Source of the DNA: Rhodospirillales bacterium
Lineage (GTDB): Bacteria; Pseudomonadota; Alphaproteobacteria; SMXQ01
Direction of reading: 5' to 3'
DNA length: 64,000 nucleotides
Assembly (NCBI GenBank): GCA_018666775.1
Contig: JABIXC010000016.1
Coordinates: 1 to 64,000, forward strand
Numbering within the stretch: position 1 is the first letter of the stretch; the number at the start of each line of letters is the position of its first letter. This document shows, in pieces, positions 1 to 8,362 of this stretch. Below the pieces are notes generated by a model. The model saw only the letters and a program-made list of their open reading frames with translations, was not told the DNA's origin and ran no database searches. Position numbers and translations under genes: made by a program.

Positions 1-14
1 ATTACCGGACCTAA

Positions 15-2111
15 CTAAAACAGGTTGATCTCGCGGATAGACCGCAGAACCGGGAACCATGTGCCAATCAAGGCCTGTGGCCACAGGATGCGCAGCAACA
101 TGTGAAACAGGCCATAGCAGAACAGCCACATGGGCAGCACCCACATCAGCGTCACCTTCCAGCTTTCCCCGCCTTCCTTGCGGACATAAGCCAGCATGAA
201 CAGAAGGTTGGCCAAAAGCAGCCCAATGACATGGGCCAAGAGCACATAGCCAATGCACCACCCAAAATACCGCGCGGCGCGGATATAAACGGTTCGGCTG
301 GTAAGGTCGCCATAATCTGCCTGAATATCAAAATGGATATCGTCTTGGACGGCATCTTTGCCATCAGCACCGGCTGATTTTTTCGGCGGCGCGATAAACA
401 GTTTGCCGCCGACCAGAAGTACCGCGAAGAAGAGCCCCAATATGCCCACAGCCATTGGCGTGAGACGCGCTTCAAGATCCCATTCTGTGGACAAGGTAAA
501 GGCGCCGATGAACAGCCCACCCATGATCAGGGAAAAGATAAAATCAGGGTTCTTTAAATAATCACTCTGAATTTCATAGCGGGTCTTTTCGCGTTTTTCG
601 TCCTTATTACGTTCACGCCATTTTTTAATAAAGGGCCATGCCACAGAGAGCACTGTAAAGGCGAAAACAGTGATCACGATCGGCCTTTCCATCCAGTCAA
701 AATCCCAGCGGCTCACCGAAATGAACAAATAACGCTCTATCAGCGCACCAAGGACGAACCCGAGCACCAATGGTGGCCTTGGCCAATGCAAGCGCTTCAT
801 GAGCCAACCTAGCCCACCAAATATCAATAAGGCGTTGAGATCGCCCCAAGATTTATTGCCCTGGAAGGCACCAAGGAAGGTCACCGATAAAACGATGGGC
901 ACCAAAATTCCTGGCCGGATCTGGGCGATCTTGGCAAGCTTGTCTGAAAAGGCGAAACAGATGCCTGCGCCCATAATATTGGCAAACGCAACAGACCAAA
1001 CCATGGTGTAGGTAAGGTCCAGATGTTCTGTCAGCATCTTTGGCCCCGGCACAATGCCGTGGATCAAAAAGGCACCCAAAAGTAGCGCCATAGAAGCAGA
1101 ACCCGGCACACCAAAGGCAATGGTCGGCACCAAGGCACCGCCTTCTTTGGCATTGTTGGAGCTTTCCGATGCGATCAAGCCACGGATGTCGCCCTTACCA
1201 AAGGTCTCTGATGCGCCCTTTTCGGTGCGCGCCGCATGGCCATAGGCCACCCAATCCACCACTGAGGCTCCAATGCCCGGGACCGAACCCAAGGCAGAGC
1301 CAATCAATCCACAGCGCAAGACCAAAAACCAGTTGTTAAAGACATCGCGCACGCCTTGCATCTGGCCCTTGCGACCAACAGTGACGGTATCGCCGGCCAC
1401 GGTCTTCCGCGTAATCGCCAAATCTGCCAATTCCGGAATGGCAAACACACCAAGGGCAAAAGGCACCAAAGGCAGGCCATCCCACAAATATTGGCTGCCA
1501 AAGGTCCAGCGCAATATCCCCGTCTGTTGATCATCACCAATGGTCGAGACCAACACACCCAAACATGCCGCCATCACACCCTTTACGGGGGTGTTGCCCG
1601 ACAACACCGCCACCAAAGACAGGCCAAAGACGCAAATCGCCAGCATTTCCGGCTGGGAGAAAGACAGCATGAAAGGCCGCAACAACGGCAGGCTAACGCC
1701 CAGCAACAAGGCACCAAACAACCCGCCCATAACCGATGCCGTAAAGGCCGCGCCAAAGGCACGGCTTGCCTCACCTTTTCGGGCAAGGGGGTAGCCATCC
1801 AAAATGGTCGCAGCCGATCCGGATGTGCCGGGCACGCCAAATAAAACGGCCGGAATGGTATCTGACGTCACCGTCACCGAGCCTAACCCCAGCATCATGG
1901 CAATGGCCGAATAAGGGTCCAACGCATAGGTAAAGGGGAGAAGAAGAGTCAACCCAACCAGACCGCCAAGCCCGGGGATAACCCCGACCACAAGGCCCAT
2001 CAGGACCCCGGCAACCAGGAACATAATCCGCGATGGATCAGAAAGAATAACAAGGGCCTGAATGGCCATGTCGAACATGGGGCCAATATTGGCCACAGTT
2101 TGCGCTTCCAT
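15..2111 (-). CDS. TTT transporter permease, TctA-TctB fusion
   Basis: This is the inner-membrane permease of a tripartite tricarboxylate transporter, which takes up carboxylates with a periplasmic TctC receptor and is driven by an ion gradient. Residues 1 to about 500 match TctA: glycine-rich repeats such as GVIPGLGGLVG near residue 43 and GSVPGIGASVVDW in the middle. TctA proteins are normally about 500 residues. Residues from about 520 to 698 add a further four-helix hydrophobic block resembling the small TctB subunit, so both membrane subunits appear fused in the order A then B. No TctC gene lies beside it here, so the receptor is either left of the window or elsewhere. The start is an ATG. 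Identity as TctA is clear; the TctB assignment of the tail is inference. Confidence 0.88.
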   Translation of the reverse strand: MEAQTVANIGPMFDMAIQALVILSDPSRIMFLVAGVLMGLVVGVIPGLGGLVGLTLLLPFTYALDPYSAIAMMLGLGSVTVTSDTIPAVLFGVPGTSGSAATILDGYPLARKGEASRAFGAAFTASVMGGLFGALLLGVSLPLLRPFMLSFSQPEMLAICVFGLSLVAVLSGNTPVKGVMAACLGVLVSTIGDDQQTGILRWTFGSQYLWDGLPLVPFALGVFAIPELADLAITRKTVAGDTVTVGRKGQMQGVRDVFNNWFLVLRCGLIGSALGSVPGIGASVVDWVAYGHAARTEKGASETFGKGDIRGLIASESSNNAKEGGALVPTIAFGVPGSASMALLLGAFLIHGIVPGPKMLTEHLDLTYTMVWSVAFANIMGAGICFAFSDKLAKIAQIRPGILVPIVLSVTFLGAFQGNKSWGDLNALLIFGGLGWLMKRLHWPRPPLVLGFVLGALIERYLFISVSRWDFDWMERPIVITVFAFTVLSVAWPFIKKWRERNKDEKREKTRYEIQSDYLKNPDFIFSLIMGGLFIGAFTLSTEWDLEARLTPMAVGILGLFFAVLLVGGKLFIAPPKKSAGADGKDAVQDDIHFDIQADYGDLTSRTVYIRAARYFGWCIGYVLLAHVIGLLLANLLFMLAYVRKEGGESWKVTLMWVLPMWLFCYGLFHMLLRILWPQALIGTWFPVLRSIREINLF

Positions 2112-2189
2112 TTAAATATTCTCCCTGATCACAGATCGCAAAGGTTTCAACCCTTTTATAGGGGGCTCAAGCACACCGCAACCCCTGCC

Positions 2190-3122
2190 TTACAAGAGCG
2201 GGTCAGAACCGCTTTTAGCCGTCTGTTCTGCTGTTTCCGACCGGATGCGCACCTGGCGGCGGGCCACATAAAGCGTAGAGCCAATAATCACAATGGAACC
2301 GACAAGGGTCCAGACATCGGGAAAAATAGTAAACAGGACGATATCGAAAATGATGCCATACAGCAGCCGCATGTAATCAAACGGCATAATGGCCGTGGCT
2401 TCACCGGCCCGGAAGGCAAGAGCGATCATGGATTGGCCGATAACATAGAGAAGGCCAGTCAGGACAAGCCAGCCAAATTGTTCAGCCGTGGGCGTGGTCC
2501 AGACCATAAATGTTGGCACCGCAGAAACCAGGGTGGAAATAAGAAGATAGTAAAAAACCACCGTCGCCGGTTCATCAATGCCCGATGCCTTTTTCAAAAA
2601 GACATGGGCCGATGCGTGACACAGCGTTGAAAAGACCAACACCATCAACGGCAGGCTGACCCCGTCGATCACCGGACGGGCAACAATCAACACGCCCACA
2701 AACCCAATGATAATGGCGCTCCAACGCCGCCAGCGCACGATTTCACCCAGGAATAATACCGCCAAGACCACCAAAAACAGGGGCCGGGTAAAGGTAATGG
2801 CAATCACCACCGCAAGCGGAAGATAGGCCAGCGCGTAATAGACGCAAATTTGGCCGATGCCCCCTAAAATACCCCGCCCCAATTGTATCCCCGGACATTT
2901 GGAACGAAGAATGCTCGGCCCCTTTTTCATCAGCAAGGGGATCATGGCAACAAGACCAAAAATACAGCGGAAGAAATTCAGCTCAAACGCATGAATGTCC
3001 GTGGACAACCATTTGGCAATGGCCATCGCACCAGCCATGGCCATGGCACCTGTTGCCATCCACAATCCACCGCGCAAATTCCCGGGCACTTGCAACCAGC
3101 GGGCTTGCAGCGCAGCGAACAT
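2190..3122 (-). CDS. DMT/EamA family transporter
   Basis: This is a drug/metabolite transporter of the EamA (RhaT-like) family, an inner-membrane protein with about ten transmembrane helices arranged as two EamA repeats. Hydrophobic helices fill the length, with a basic cytoplasmic tail. Substrates cannot be read from sequence; relatives export amino acids, nucleotide precursors or metabolites. I chose the ATG at 3122. An in-frame TTG at 3140 would add six residues, and neither start has a convincing ribosome binding site. It lies 78 bases upstream of the TctA-TctB fusion on the same strand and may be co-transcribed with it. Confidence 0.85.
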   Translation of the reverse strand: MFAALQARWLQVPGNLRGGLWMATGAMAMAGAMAIAKWLSTDIHAFELNFFRCIFGLVAMIPLLMKKGPSILRSKCPGIQLGRGILGGIGQICVYYALAYLPLAVVIAITFTRPLFLVVLAVLFLGEIVRWRRWSAIIIGFVGVLIVARPVIDGVSLPLMVLVFSTLCHASAHVFLKKASGIDEPATVVFYYLLISTLVSAVPTFMVWTTPTAEQFGWLVLTGLLYVIGQSMIALAFRAGEATAIMPFDYMRLLYGIIFDIVLFTIFPDVWTLVGSIVIIGSTLYVARRQVRIRSETAEQTAKSGSDPLL

Positions 3123-3170
3123 TGGAAAGGCTTTAATCAAGATGTTGGTTGGTGTTGACGCAAATGGCGC

Positions 3171-3863
3171 CTACATCGCCTCCAGCAAGGCAAGGGCCGC
3201 ATTGGTAGAGGTGGTGTCGGCATGGGCATCATAAGCAGGCCGCCCACGGCCCGTAAACCCATGCGCACAGCCGGGGTAGACGTTGATTTCAACCGCACTG
3301 TTGCCTGCCAGTGCCGCGCGGGTGGCATTGACCTCTTCCATGGGAATAGATGTATCACTGTCGCCAACATGAATGGTCATGGGACAGGCCAGTTTGTCAG
3401 CTTCATCCAAATTCAAGCCGATCTTTGTGCCATGAAAGCTGATGGCCCCATCAACACCAAGACGGGTCCCTGCCAGATACGCATAGCGCCCGCCAAAGCA
3501 ATAGCCCATCACCGCGACCTTGCCCGTGCACAGGTCATGGGCTCGCATGGCTTTGACCGCATCGCCCAGATCAGAAACCCCCAGATCAACGTCAAATTCT
3601 GCATAGCGTTTTTTGGCTGTTGCCACATCTGCTTCATCACGGCTCATGGGGCCCGGAATGGAACGCCAAAAAGGGTCCGGGGCCATAACCAGATACCCGC
3701 GATCGGCATAGGTGCCCATAATTCTATGCACGTCATCGGTGTTGCCAAAAACCGACGGCACAATGATGATGCCTTTACCCGGCGTTGCGGGGGCCGCAAC
3801 ATCAACCGGCATGGCCGTCCCGTCGGTCGTTGCAATGGTGATGGTTTCAATATTTGTGGTCAT
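3171..3863 (-). CDS. Dienelactone hydrolase family protein
   Basis: This is a cytoplasmic alpha/beta hydrolase of the dienelactone hydrolase family, which opens lactone or ester bonds with a Cys-Asp-His triad. The nucleophile is C122 in GYCFGG, the acid is D170 in HVGDSD, and the histidine is H201 in CAHGF. These positions are each one residue below the triad of the classical Pseudomonas enzyme (123, 171, 202), so the full catalytic set is present. The length of 230 residues is normal. It sits 28 bases downstream of sdhB on the same strand. Because the natural substrate varies in this family, no gene symbol is given. Confidence 0.88.
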   Translation of the reverse strand: MTTNIETITIATTDGTAMPVDVAAPATPGKGIIIVPSVFGNTDDVHRIMGTYADRGYLVMAPDPFWRSIPGPMSRDEADVATAKKRYAEFDVDLGVSDLGDAVKAMRAHDLCTGKVAVMGYCFGGRYAYLAGTRLGVDGAISFHGTKIGLNLDEADKLACPMTIHVGDSDTSIPMEEVNATRAALAGNSAVEINVYPGCAHGFTGRGRPAYDAHADTTSTNAALALLEAM

Positions 3864-3890
3864 AAAATTCCCCTCAAGCCATCGTCTAAC

Positions 3891-4670
3891 TTAGCGACGC
3901 TCAACCAAGTGTTTTTTAATTTCACCAATAGCCTTAGCCGGGTTCAGATTTTTGGGGCAGGTGTTGGTGCAATTCATAATAGTGTGACACCGATAAAGCC
4001 GGAACGGGTCTTCCAGTTCATCCAGCCGTTCCCCGGTATGTTCATCGCGCGAATCGATGATCCAGCGATATGCCTGCAACAAGGTTGCCGGGCCCAAGAA
4101 CCGATCATCATTCCACCAATAGCTGGGACAAGATGTGGAACAACAGAAACACAAAACACATTCCCACAACCCATCCAGAAGTTTTCTTTCTTCCGGGCTT
4201 TGCAAGCGTTCGCCATTAACCGGCGTTGGAGTTTCGGTTTTAATCCAGGGTTCAATCGATGCGTATTGCGCGTAGGCATTGGTCAAATCCGGCACCAGAT
4301 CCTTCACCACCTTCATATGGGGCAGCGGATAAATTTTGGCATCGCCCTTGATCTCTTCAATGGCTTTGGTGCAACTCAAGGTATTGGTGCCATCAACATT
4401 CATGGCACAGGACCCACACACCCCTTCACGACACGACCGACGGAAGGTCAGGCTTGAATCCACCTCGTTCTTGATCTTGATCAGCGCATCAAGCACCATC
4501 GGCCCGCAGGCATCCATATCCAGTTCATAGGAATCCACGCGCGGGTTTTCTTCATCATCAGGGTTCCAACGATAGACGTGGAACGTCTTGACGTTGGTGG
4601 CACCTTCGGGTGCCCGATGGGTTTTTCCCTTTTTAACTTTCGAATTACGCGGAAGCGTGAGTTCCACCAT
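3891..4670 (-). CDS. sdhB: Succinate dehydrogenase iron-sulfur subunit
   Basis: This is the iron-sulfur subunit of respiratory complex II, passing electrons from the SdhA flavin to ubiquinone on the cytoplasmic face of the membrane. An N-terminal plant-type ferredoxin domain carries [14 protein letters not shown] and a later cysteine for the [2Fe-2S] centre. The C-terminal half carries [16 protein letters not shown] and [17 protein letters not shown] for the [4Fe-4S] and [3Fe-4S] centres. The length of 259 residues is usual for alphaproteobacteria. It is the last gene of sdhCDAB, 46 bases after sdhA. Confidence 0.97.
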   Translation of the reverse strand: MVELTLPRNSKVKKGKTHRAPEGATNVKTFHVYRWNPDDEENPRVDSYELDMDACGPMVLDALIKIKNEVDSSLTFRRSCREGVCGSCAMNVDGTNTLSCTKAIEEIKGDAKIYPLPHMKVVKDLVPDLTNAYAQYASIEPWIKTETPTPVNGERLQSPEERKLLDGLWECVLCFCCSTSCPSYWWNDDRFLGPATLLQAYRWIIDSRDEHTGERLDELEDPFRLYRCHTIMNCTNTCPKNLNPAKAIGEIKKHLVERR

Positions 4671-4716
4671 GGAAACAGTCCTTTAAATTCAAACCACAGC
4701 CCAATAGAAGGCCGAC

Positions 4717-6507
4717 TTAATATACCCGCTCTTTGGGAGGGAAGGTTTCGATATCATCGCTCAGTGTGTTCAAGTGTACCGGGCGATACTTAAAGCTAAC
4801 GTTTTGATCCCCATCAAGATAGGCGGCGGTATGTTTCAACCAATCCACATCGTCGCGATTGGGGAAATCTTCATGGGCATGGGCACCACGGCTTTCATGA
4901 CGCCCATGGGCAGAATGCATGGAAACCACAGCCTGACTCATCAGGTTTTCAAGTTCCAGCGCTTCTACCAAATCTGAATTCCAGATCATCGAGCGATCGG
5001 TCACACCAATATCGGATAGTTCTTTTGCGCAATCATCAATCATGCCAATGCCTTCGGACAAGACTTCGGAGGTGCGGAAAACGGCACAGTTATTTTGCAT
5101 GGTGTGCTGCATCCGATCACGAATTTGCGCGACAGATTTTGGCCCCTTGGCATTGCGCAGCCGATCAAGGCGGGCAATGGCTTCTTCGCCCGCTGATTTA
5201 TCCAGACTGATTTTGGCAGCACCCGGCGTGATCAATTCAGCGGCACGATTGGCGGCTGCGCGCCCAAACACAATGATGTCCAACAACGAATTACAGCCCA
5301 ACCGGTTTGCACCATGGACAGAAACACAGGCGGCTTCGCCAATGGCCATCAGCCCCGGCACCACTTTATCGGGATCAGAGTCTGTCGGGTTCACCACTTC
5401 GCCATGATAATTGGTGGGAATACCGCCCATGTTGTAATGCACCGTGGGCAGAACCGGGATCGGTTCTTTGGTGACATCAACGCCTGCAAAAATTTTCGCG
5501 GTTTCTGAAATGCCCGGCAGGCGTTCATGCAAAAGAACCGGGTCCAGATGTTCCAGATGCAGATGGATATGATCCTTCTTTGGGCCAACGCCCCGGCCTT
5601 CCCGAATTTCAACGGTCATGGAACGGCTGACCACATCGCGGGATGCCAAATCTTTCACGGTTGGGGCATAGCGTTCCATGAAACGCTCACCCTCTGAATT
5701 GGTAACATAGCCCCCTTCACCGCGGGCGCCTTCGGTAATCAGGCAGCCTGAGCCATAAATGCCGGTGGGGTGAAACTGGATGAATTCCATGTCTTGCAAG
5801 GGCAAGCCCGCACGCAAAACCATGCCATTGCCGTCCCCCGTACAGGTATGTGCAGAGGTGCAAGAGAAATAAGACCGCCCATAGCCCCCGGTTGCAATCA
5901 CCGTCATGGGGGCGATGAACCGGTGCAAGGTGCCGTCTGCCAAATTCCAGGCCATCACGCCTTGGCATGAGCCATCATCATTCATGATCAGATCGACTGC
6001 AAAATATTCGATATAGAACTGCGCCTTATGCTTTAAGGCTTGCTGATACAGGGTGTGCAAGATGGCGTGGCCGGTGCGGTCCGCCGCAGCACAGGCACGA
6101 TGGGCCAGTTTTTCACCATAATTGGCCGTGTGCCCGCCAAAGGGGCGTTGATAAATTTTACCTTCCGGTGTGCGCGAAAAAGGCACCCCGAAATGCTCCA
6201 GCTCGGTGATGGCAGGAATGGCTTCACGGACCATATATTCAATAGCGTCCTGATCCCCCAACCAGTCTGATCCCTTGATGGTGTCATACATGTGAAAGCG
6301 CCAGTCATCGGGTTCGACATTGCCGAACGATGCCCCAACGCCCCCCTGTGCCGCCACGGTGTGGCTACGGGTGGGAAACACCTTGGAGATACAGGCTGTG
6401 TCCAGACCGGCTGCTGTCATGCCGAGCGTCGCGCGCAAGCCCGCACCCCCGGCCCCGACAACAATCACGTCAGAATGATGATCAATGGTTTCATAAGCGC
6501 CGGACAT
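4717..6507 (-). CDS. sdhA: Succinate dehydrogenase flavoprotein subunit
   Basis: This is the catalytic subunit of complex II, oxidising succinate to fumarate with covalently bound FAD. The dinucleotide fold GAGGAGL is at residues 18-24, and the FAD-linking histidine is H49 in [11 protein letters not shown]. The substrate-binding segment around HPTGIYGSG is present. I chose the ATG at 6507 (protein MSGAYE), one base after the sdhD stop, over an upstream start at 6525 that would overlap sdhD. The length of about 596 residues is normal. Confidence 0.97.
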   Translation of the reverse strand: MSGAYETIDHHSDVIVVGAGGAGLRATLGMTAAGLDTACISKVFPTRSHTVAAQGGVGASFGNVEPDDWRFHMYDTIKGSDWLGDQDAIEYMVREAIPAITELEHFGVPFSRTPEGKIYQRPFGGHTANYGEKLAHRACAAADRTGHAILHTLYQQALKHKAQFYIEYFAVDLIMNDDGSCQGVMAWNLADGTLHRFIAPMTVIATGGYGRSYFSCTSAHTCTGDGNGMVLRAGLPLQDMEFIQFHPTGIYGSGCLITEGARGEGGYVTNSEGERFMERYAPTVKDLASRDVVSRSMTVEIREGRGVGPKKDHIHLHLEHLDPVLLHERLPGISETAKIFAGVDVTKEPIPVLPTVHYNMGGIPTNYHGEVVNPTDSDPDKVVPGLMAIGEAACVSVHGANRLGCNSLLDIIVFGRAAANRAAELITPGAAKISLDKSAGEEAIARLDRLRNAKGPKSVAQIRDRMQHTMQNNCAVFRTSEVLSEGIGMIDDCAKELSDIGVTDRSMIWNSDLVEALELENLMSQAVVSMHSAHGRHESRGAHAHEDFPNRDDVDWLKHTAAYLDGDQNVSFKYRPVHLNTLSDDIETFPPKERVY

Positions 6508-6508
6508 A

Positions 6509-6901
6509 TCAGCCCCCAAAAGCAATGCGGAGAACAGAAAAGACGCCGATCAGCGCCGCCAGCGCACAACCGAGTCTGGTGATAATAACAAGGGATAATT
6601 TGATCGCGCCGTTATGAACGTAATCTTCAATCACCACCTGGAGGCCAAGTTGCAAGTGATAGAACCCGGCAGAAACAAGCGCCACCATCAAGATCGGGGC
6701 CAAGGGCGTTTTCAGCCAGGCCAGCACCGTCGCATGATTGGCGCCGCTTAAATAAACAAGGGATGCAGAAAACCAGATAATCAATGGCAACAAAGCAACG
6801 GCACTGAGCCGCTGGGCCCACCAATGGGCAACACCTTCCTTGGCTGAACCAAGGCCGCGCACCCGTGCAAGACGGGATTTCATTTCGCTATGGTTGCTCA
6901 T
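6509..6901 (-). CDS. sdhD: Succinate dehydrogenase membrane anchor subunit
   Basis: This is the second membrane anchor of complex II, contributing to the haem b and ubiquinone sites. It has three hydrophobic helices and the segment [15 protein letters not shown], which carries the conserved histidine and the Asp-Tyr pair typical of SdhD. The start MSNHSEM at 6901 overlaps the sdhC stop by four bases (ATGA), indicating translational coupling. A longer reading from 6976 would run far into sdhC and was discarded. Confidence 0.93.
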   Translation of the reverse strand: MSNHSEMKSRLARVRGLGSAKEGVAHWWAQRLSAVALLPLIIWFSASLVYLSGANHATVLAWLKTPLAPILMVALVSAGFYHLQLGLQVVIEDYVHNGAIKLSLVIITRLGCALAALIGVFSVLRIAFGG

Positions 6902-7293
6902 GCGCCCGCCACCTTGCTCAGGCCAATGGCCCAGGAAATCCCGGTCAGAAGCATGGATGTGATGATCACCGCCCAACCCGAAAGACGCGCCGTGGTCAGT
7001 TCAAACCCCAGCCCAACATCCCAGAACAAATGACGGATGCCATTACACAGGTGATAAAACAGCGCCCAGGTGAACCCCAAAAGCAATGCTTGTCCCGGCC
7101 AAGACGCGGCCATGTTTGAAGCCAATTCAAACCAGCGCGGACCTGCGGCAGCGGCAGCAAGCCAGACAACCAAAGCAACGGCGCCCGCACCAAGGCCGAT
7201 GCCCGTCAGGCGATGAACAATAGAAAGGACCGATGTAATCTGCGGCCTGTAAACCTGAAGATGGGGCGACAAGGGACGATTGTCTTGGGCCAT
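6898..7293 (-). CDS. sdhC: Succinate dehydrogenase cytochrome b556 subunit
   Basis: This is the first membrane anchor of complex II. The family signature SIVHRLTGIGLG is near residue 27, and the haem-ligand segment FYHLCNGIRHLFWD is near the C terminus. Three transmembrane helices are visible. I chose MAQDNRPLSPHLQVYRPQ at 7293 because SdhC proteins characteristically begin with RPLSPHLQVY; the reading frame is open further upstream to 7350 but adds nothing conserved. It is the first gene of sdhCDAB, so the operon promoter should lie in the non-coding stretch to its right. Confidence 0.94.
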   Translation of the reverse strand: MAQDNRPLSPHLQVYRPQITSVLSIVHRLTGIGLGAGAVALVVWLAAAAAGPRWFELASNMAASWPGQALLLGFTWALFYHLCNGIRHLFWDVGLGFELTTARLSGWAVIITSMLLTGISWAIGLSKVAGA

Positions 7294-7534
7294 TATTGGG
7301 CTTTCGCGTGTTCTGCCCTTTGCGCGGGCTGGAAAATGTTGCGCCCCCATTATAGAGGGGAAATATTAAGGCTTCGGTTTAACCCTTGCCGCGGACCAAG
7401 TCAACGCCACGCATAACCAGTCTTTTCAGTAGCTTGGCCTGTGTTGCGGCAGGGCTTGCGCATTATTGCTTTACCCGGGGCACGGGGCAAAAATAACCAT
7501 GAATCAACGCCTTAAAAAACATCTTTTACTTATA

Positions 7535-7543
7535 TTATCCACA
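7535..7543 (+). promoter_or_regulatory. DnaA box TTATCCACA (perfect)
   Basis: This is an exact match to the consensus DnaA box and the first of a tight cluster of three. Confidence 0.7.
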
Positions 7544-7545
7544 AA

Positions 7546-7554
7546 TGTGGACAA
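7546..7554 (-). promoter_or_regulatory. DnaA box TTGTCCACA (one mismatch)
   Basis: Read on the minus strand, this differs from the consensus at one base. It lies 11 bases from the first box, about one helical turn, in the opposite orientation. Confidence 0.55.
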
Positions 7555-7557
7555 AAT

Positions 7558-7566
7558 TGTGGATAA
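7558..7566 (-). promoter_or_regulatory. DnaA box TTATCCACA (perfect)
   Basis: This is an exact consensus match on the minus strand, 12 bases from the previous box. A degenerate fourth site (TTATCCTAT) begins at 7571. Confidence 0.7.
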
Positions 7567-7681
7567 GTTGTTATCCTATTATACAATAAACATAAATTTA
7601 TACATGAAAGTTTTGTTTTTACTTGAAAATTTACTTGCGAATAGCCCCAGAGAATCCGATCATCAAGACGGTACATGAGCG

Positions 7682-7890
7682 TTCCGAATGCGGCTTCAAC
7701 CGCTTCGGAAGACTCCTCCGGGTCTTTCGCAACGGTGTGTTTGACAAATTCGGGGGTCTTGCGGGAAACCGGTTCGCCGGTTGAACAAAAGACCAGGTGC
7801 CAAAGGCGCCCTCTTTTCAAAAGGGGCAGTCGCGAGATTGGGGTCCATTGGACCAGGTACCTTTGGGCGGAAGGATTTATATCCTTGCCG
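7682..7890. other. Chain of strong hairpins, unknown element
   Basis: Successive stem-loops fill this stretch: 7682-7710 (TTCCGAA and GCGG arms), 7755-7794 (GGTCTT/AAGACC enclosing AACCGG-TTCG-CCGGTT), 7796-7810 (GGTGCC/GGCGCC, one G-U pair), 7808-7827, 7842-7854 (GGTCC/GGACC) and 7868-7890 (AAGGAT/ATCCTT with flanking pairs). I do not recognise the family. It does not contain RNase P, tmRNA or 6S RNA signatures that I know. It could be a structured RNA, a palindromic repeat mosaic, or part of an origin. Confidence 0.35.
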
Positions 7891-8190
7891 TAATGCTGGC
7901 TTTTTTCCGGAACCTGTTGCCTCCCCAAGGGCAGCAGCGCCCGGACCCGGCCCTGCAAAGGGAACGGTGTCGCGGTCACATGGGATGGGGGGTAACTTCT
8001 GTTTCTGACCAAAAGAAAAGGCTGGTTGGCGGGAAAACGGATTTTTTCGTGGCACCACACCTTGTTGGGGCGCTGGCTGTCTATGGGTTTATCGTCATTC
8101 TCTCCCTGGGGACGCGATAAAACGCTGGATGGCAGGGCGCACGAAGGCGGTGTCGATCACGTTTCGTATCGGGAGCGAGCAATCACTCTC

Positions 8191-8271
8191 GGGGCGTCAG
8201 GTTCGTCCTTCGCGGGACGTTTGTACAAGGTTACGGCCTTGTACCGGGGTCTTTGTACGGCCTGACGCCCC
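8191..8271. ncRNA. Candidate structured RNA, closed multi-branch fold
   Basis: A perfect 11-base inverted repeat, GGGGCGTCAGG (8191-8201) and CCTGACGCCCC (8261-8271), closes an 81-base segment. Inside are two further perfect hairpins: CGTCC/GGACG (8204-8219) and GTACAAGG/CCTTGTAC (8223-8244). A T-rich stretch follows at 8272. Nested perfect stems argue for selection on structure. Expression, strand and function are unknown, and no RNA family is recognised. Confidence 0.35.
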
Positions 8272-8287
8272 TTTATTTACCCAAAAG

Positions 8288-8296
8288 TTATCCACA
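8288..8296 (+). promoter_or_regulatory. DnaA box TTATCCACA (perfect)
   Basis: An exact consensus DnaA box about 720 bases from the left cluster, at the other end of the same non-coding region. Its position suggests that the whole interval is one DnaA-controlled unit. Confidence 0.6.
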
Positions 8297-8313
8297 GGGC
8301 AACAAATTTTTGC

Positions 8314-8330
8314 AGCCACAATTTGTGGCT
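8314..8330. promoter_or_regulatory. Perfect palindrome AGCCACAA-T-TTGTGGCT
   Basis: Two eight-base arms are separated by one base. The same core (GCCACAA-N-TTGTGGC) recurs at 43358-43372. It sits 18 bases from a DnaA box and 33 bases downstream of the CitE-like gene stop. It resembles a dimeric regulator operator; the binding protein is unknown. Confidence 0.4.
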
Positions 8331-8362
8331 GGCCCGGTTCTGGCCGTCATAAACGCCTAGAT

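Larger units (their letters stand above)
7521..7640. other. AT-rich block, possible DNA unwinding element
   Basis: By my count this 120-base block has 28 G or C bases (23 percent), far below the rest of the window. It includes the DnaA box cluster at its left and runs of A and T to its right. Such blocks beside DnaA boxes are where strands open at replication origins; an AT-rich promoter region is the alternative. Confidence 0.45.
7294..8362. other. 1.07 kb non-coding region, candidate oriC
   Basis: No convincing gene is seen in this stretch between sdhC and a CitE-like gene. Its left part holds an AT-rich block with three DnaA boxes in about one turn of DNA each; the middle is a chain of strong hairpins; the right end holds another perfect DnaA box and a perfect 17-base palindrome. 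This set is what one expects of a bacterial replication origin. The neighbours are not the usual alphaproteobacterial origin markers (hemE, maf, coaE), and the rpsP-trmD block to the right is transcribed toward this point, which weakens the call. Promoters for sdhC should also lie here. Confidence 0.45.

Noticed and set aside
1356-1844. 162-codon plus-strand frame
   Set aside because: It is antisense to the TctA domain and low in hydrophobic structure; a shadow.
3222-4457. 411-codon plus-strand frame
   Set aside because: It is antisense to sdhB and the dienelactone hydrolase, both of which have full catalytic or cluster motifs; the protein looks like a shadow of GC-rich codons.
7530-8060. 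176-codon minus-strand frame in the candidate origin region
   Set aside because: It runs through DnaA boxes and hairpins, its composition differs from real genes here, no start site is supported, and other frames over the same bases are equally open. No homology is recognised.
7797-8120. 107-codon plus-strand frame in the same region
   Set aside because: It crosses several hairpins, has no ribosome site and no recognisable domain; likely chance.
8191-8271. tRNA-like cloverleaf
   Set aside because: The arm sizes and loops do not fit a tRNA: no T-loop TTCGA motif at the right place, no 7-base acceptor stem and no anticodon arm.
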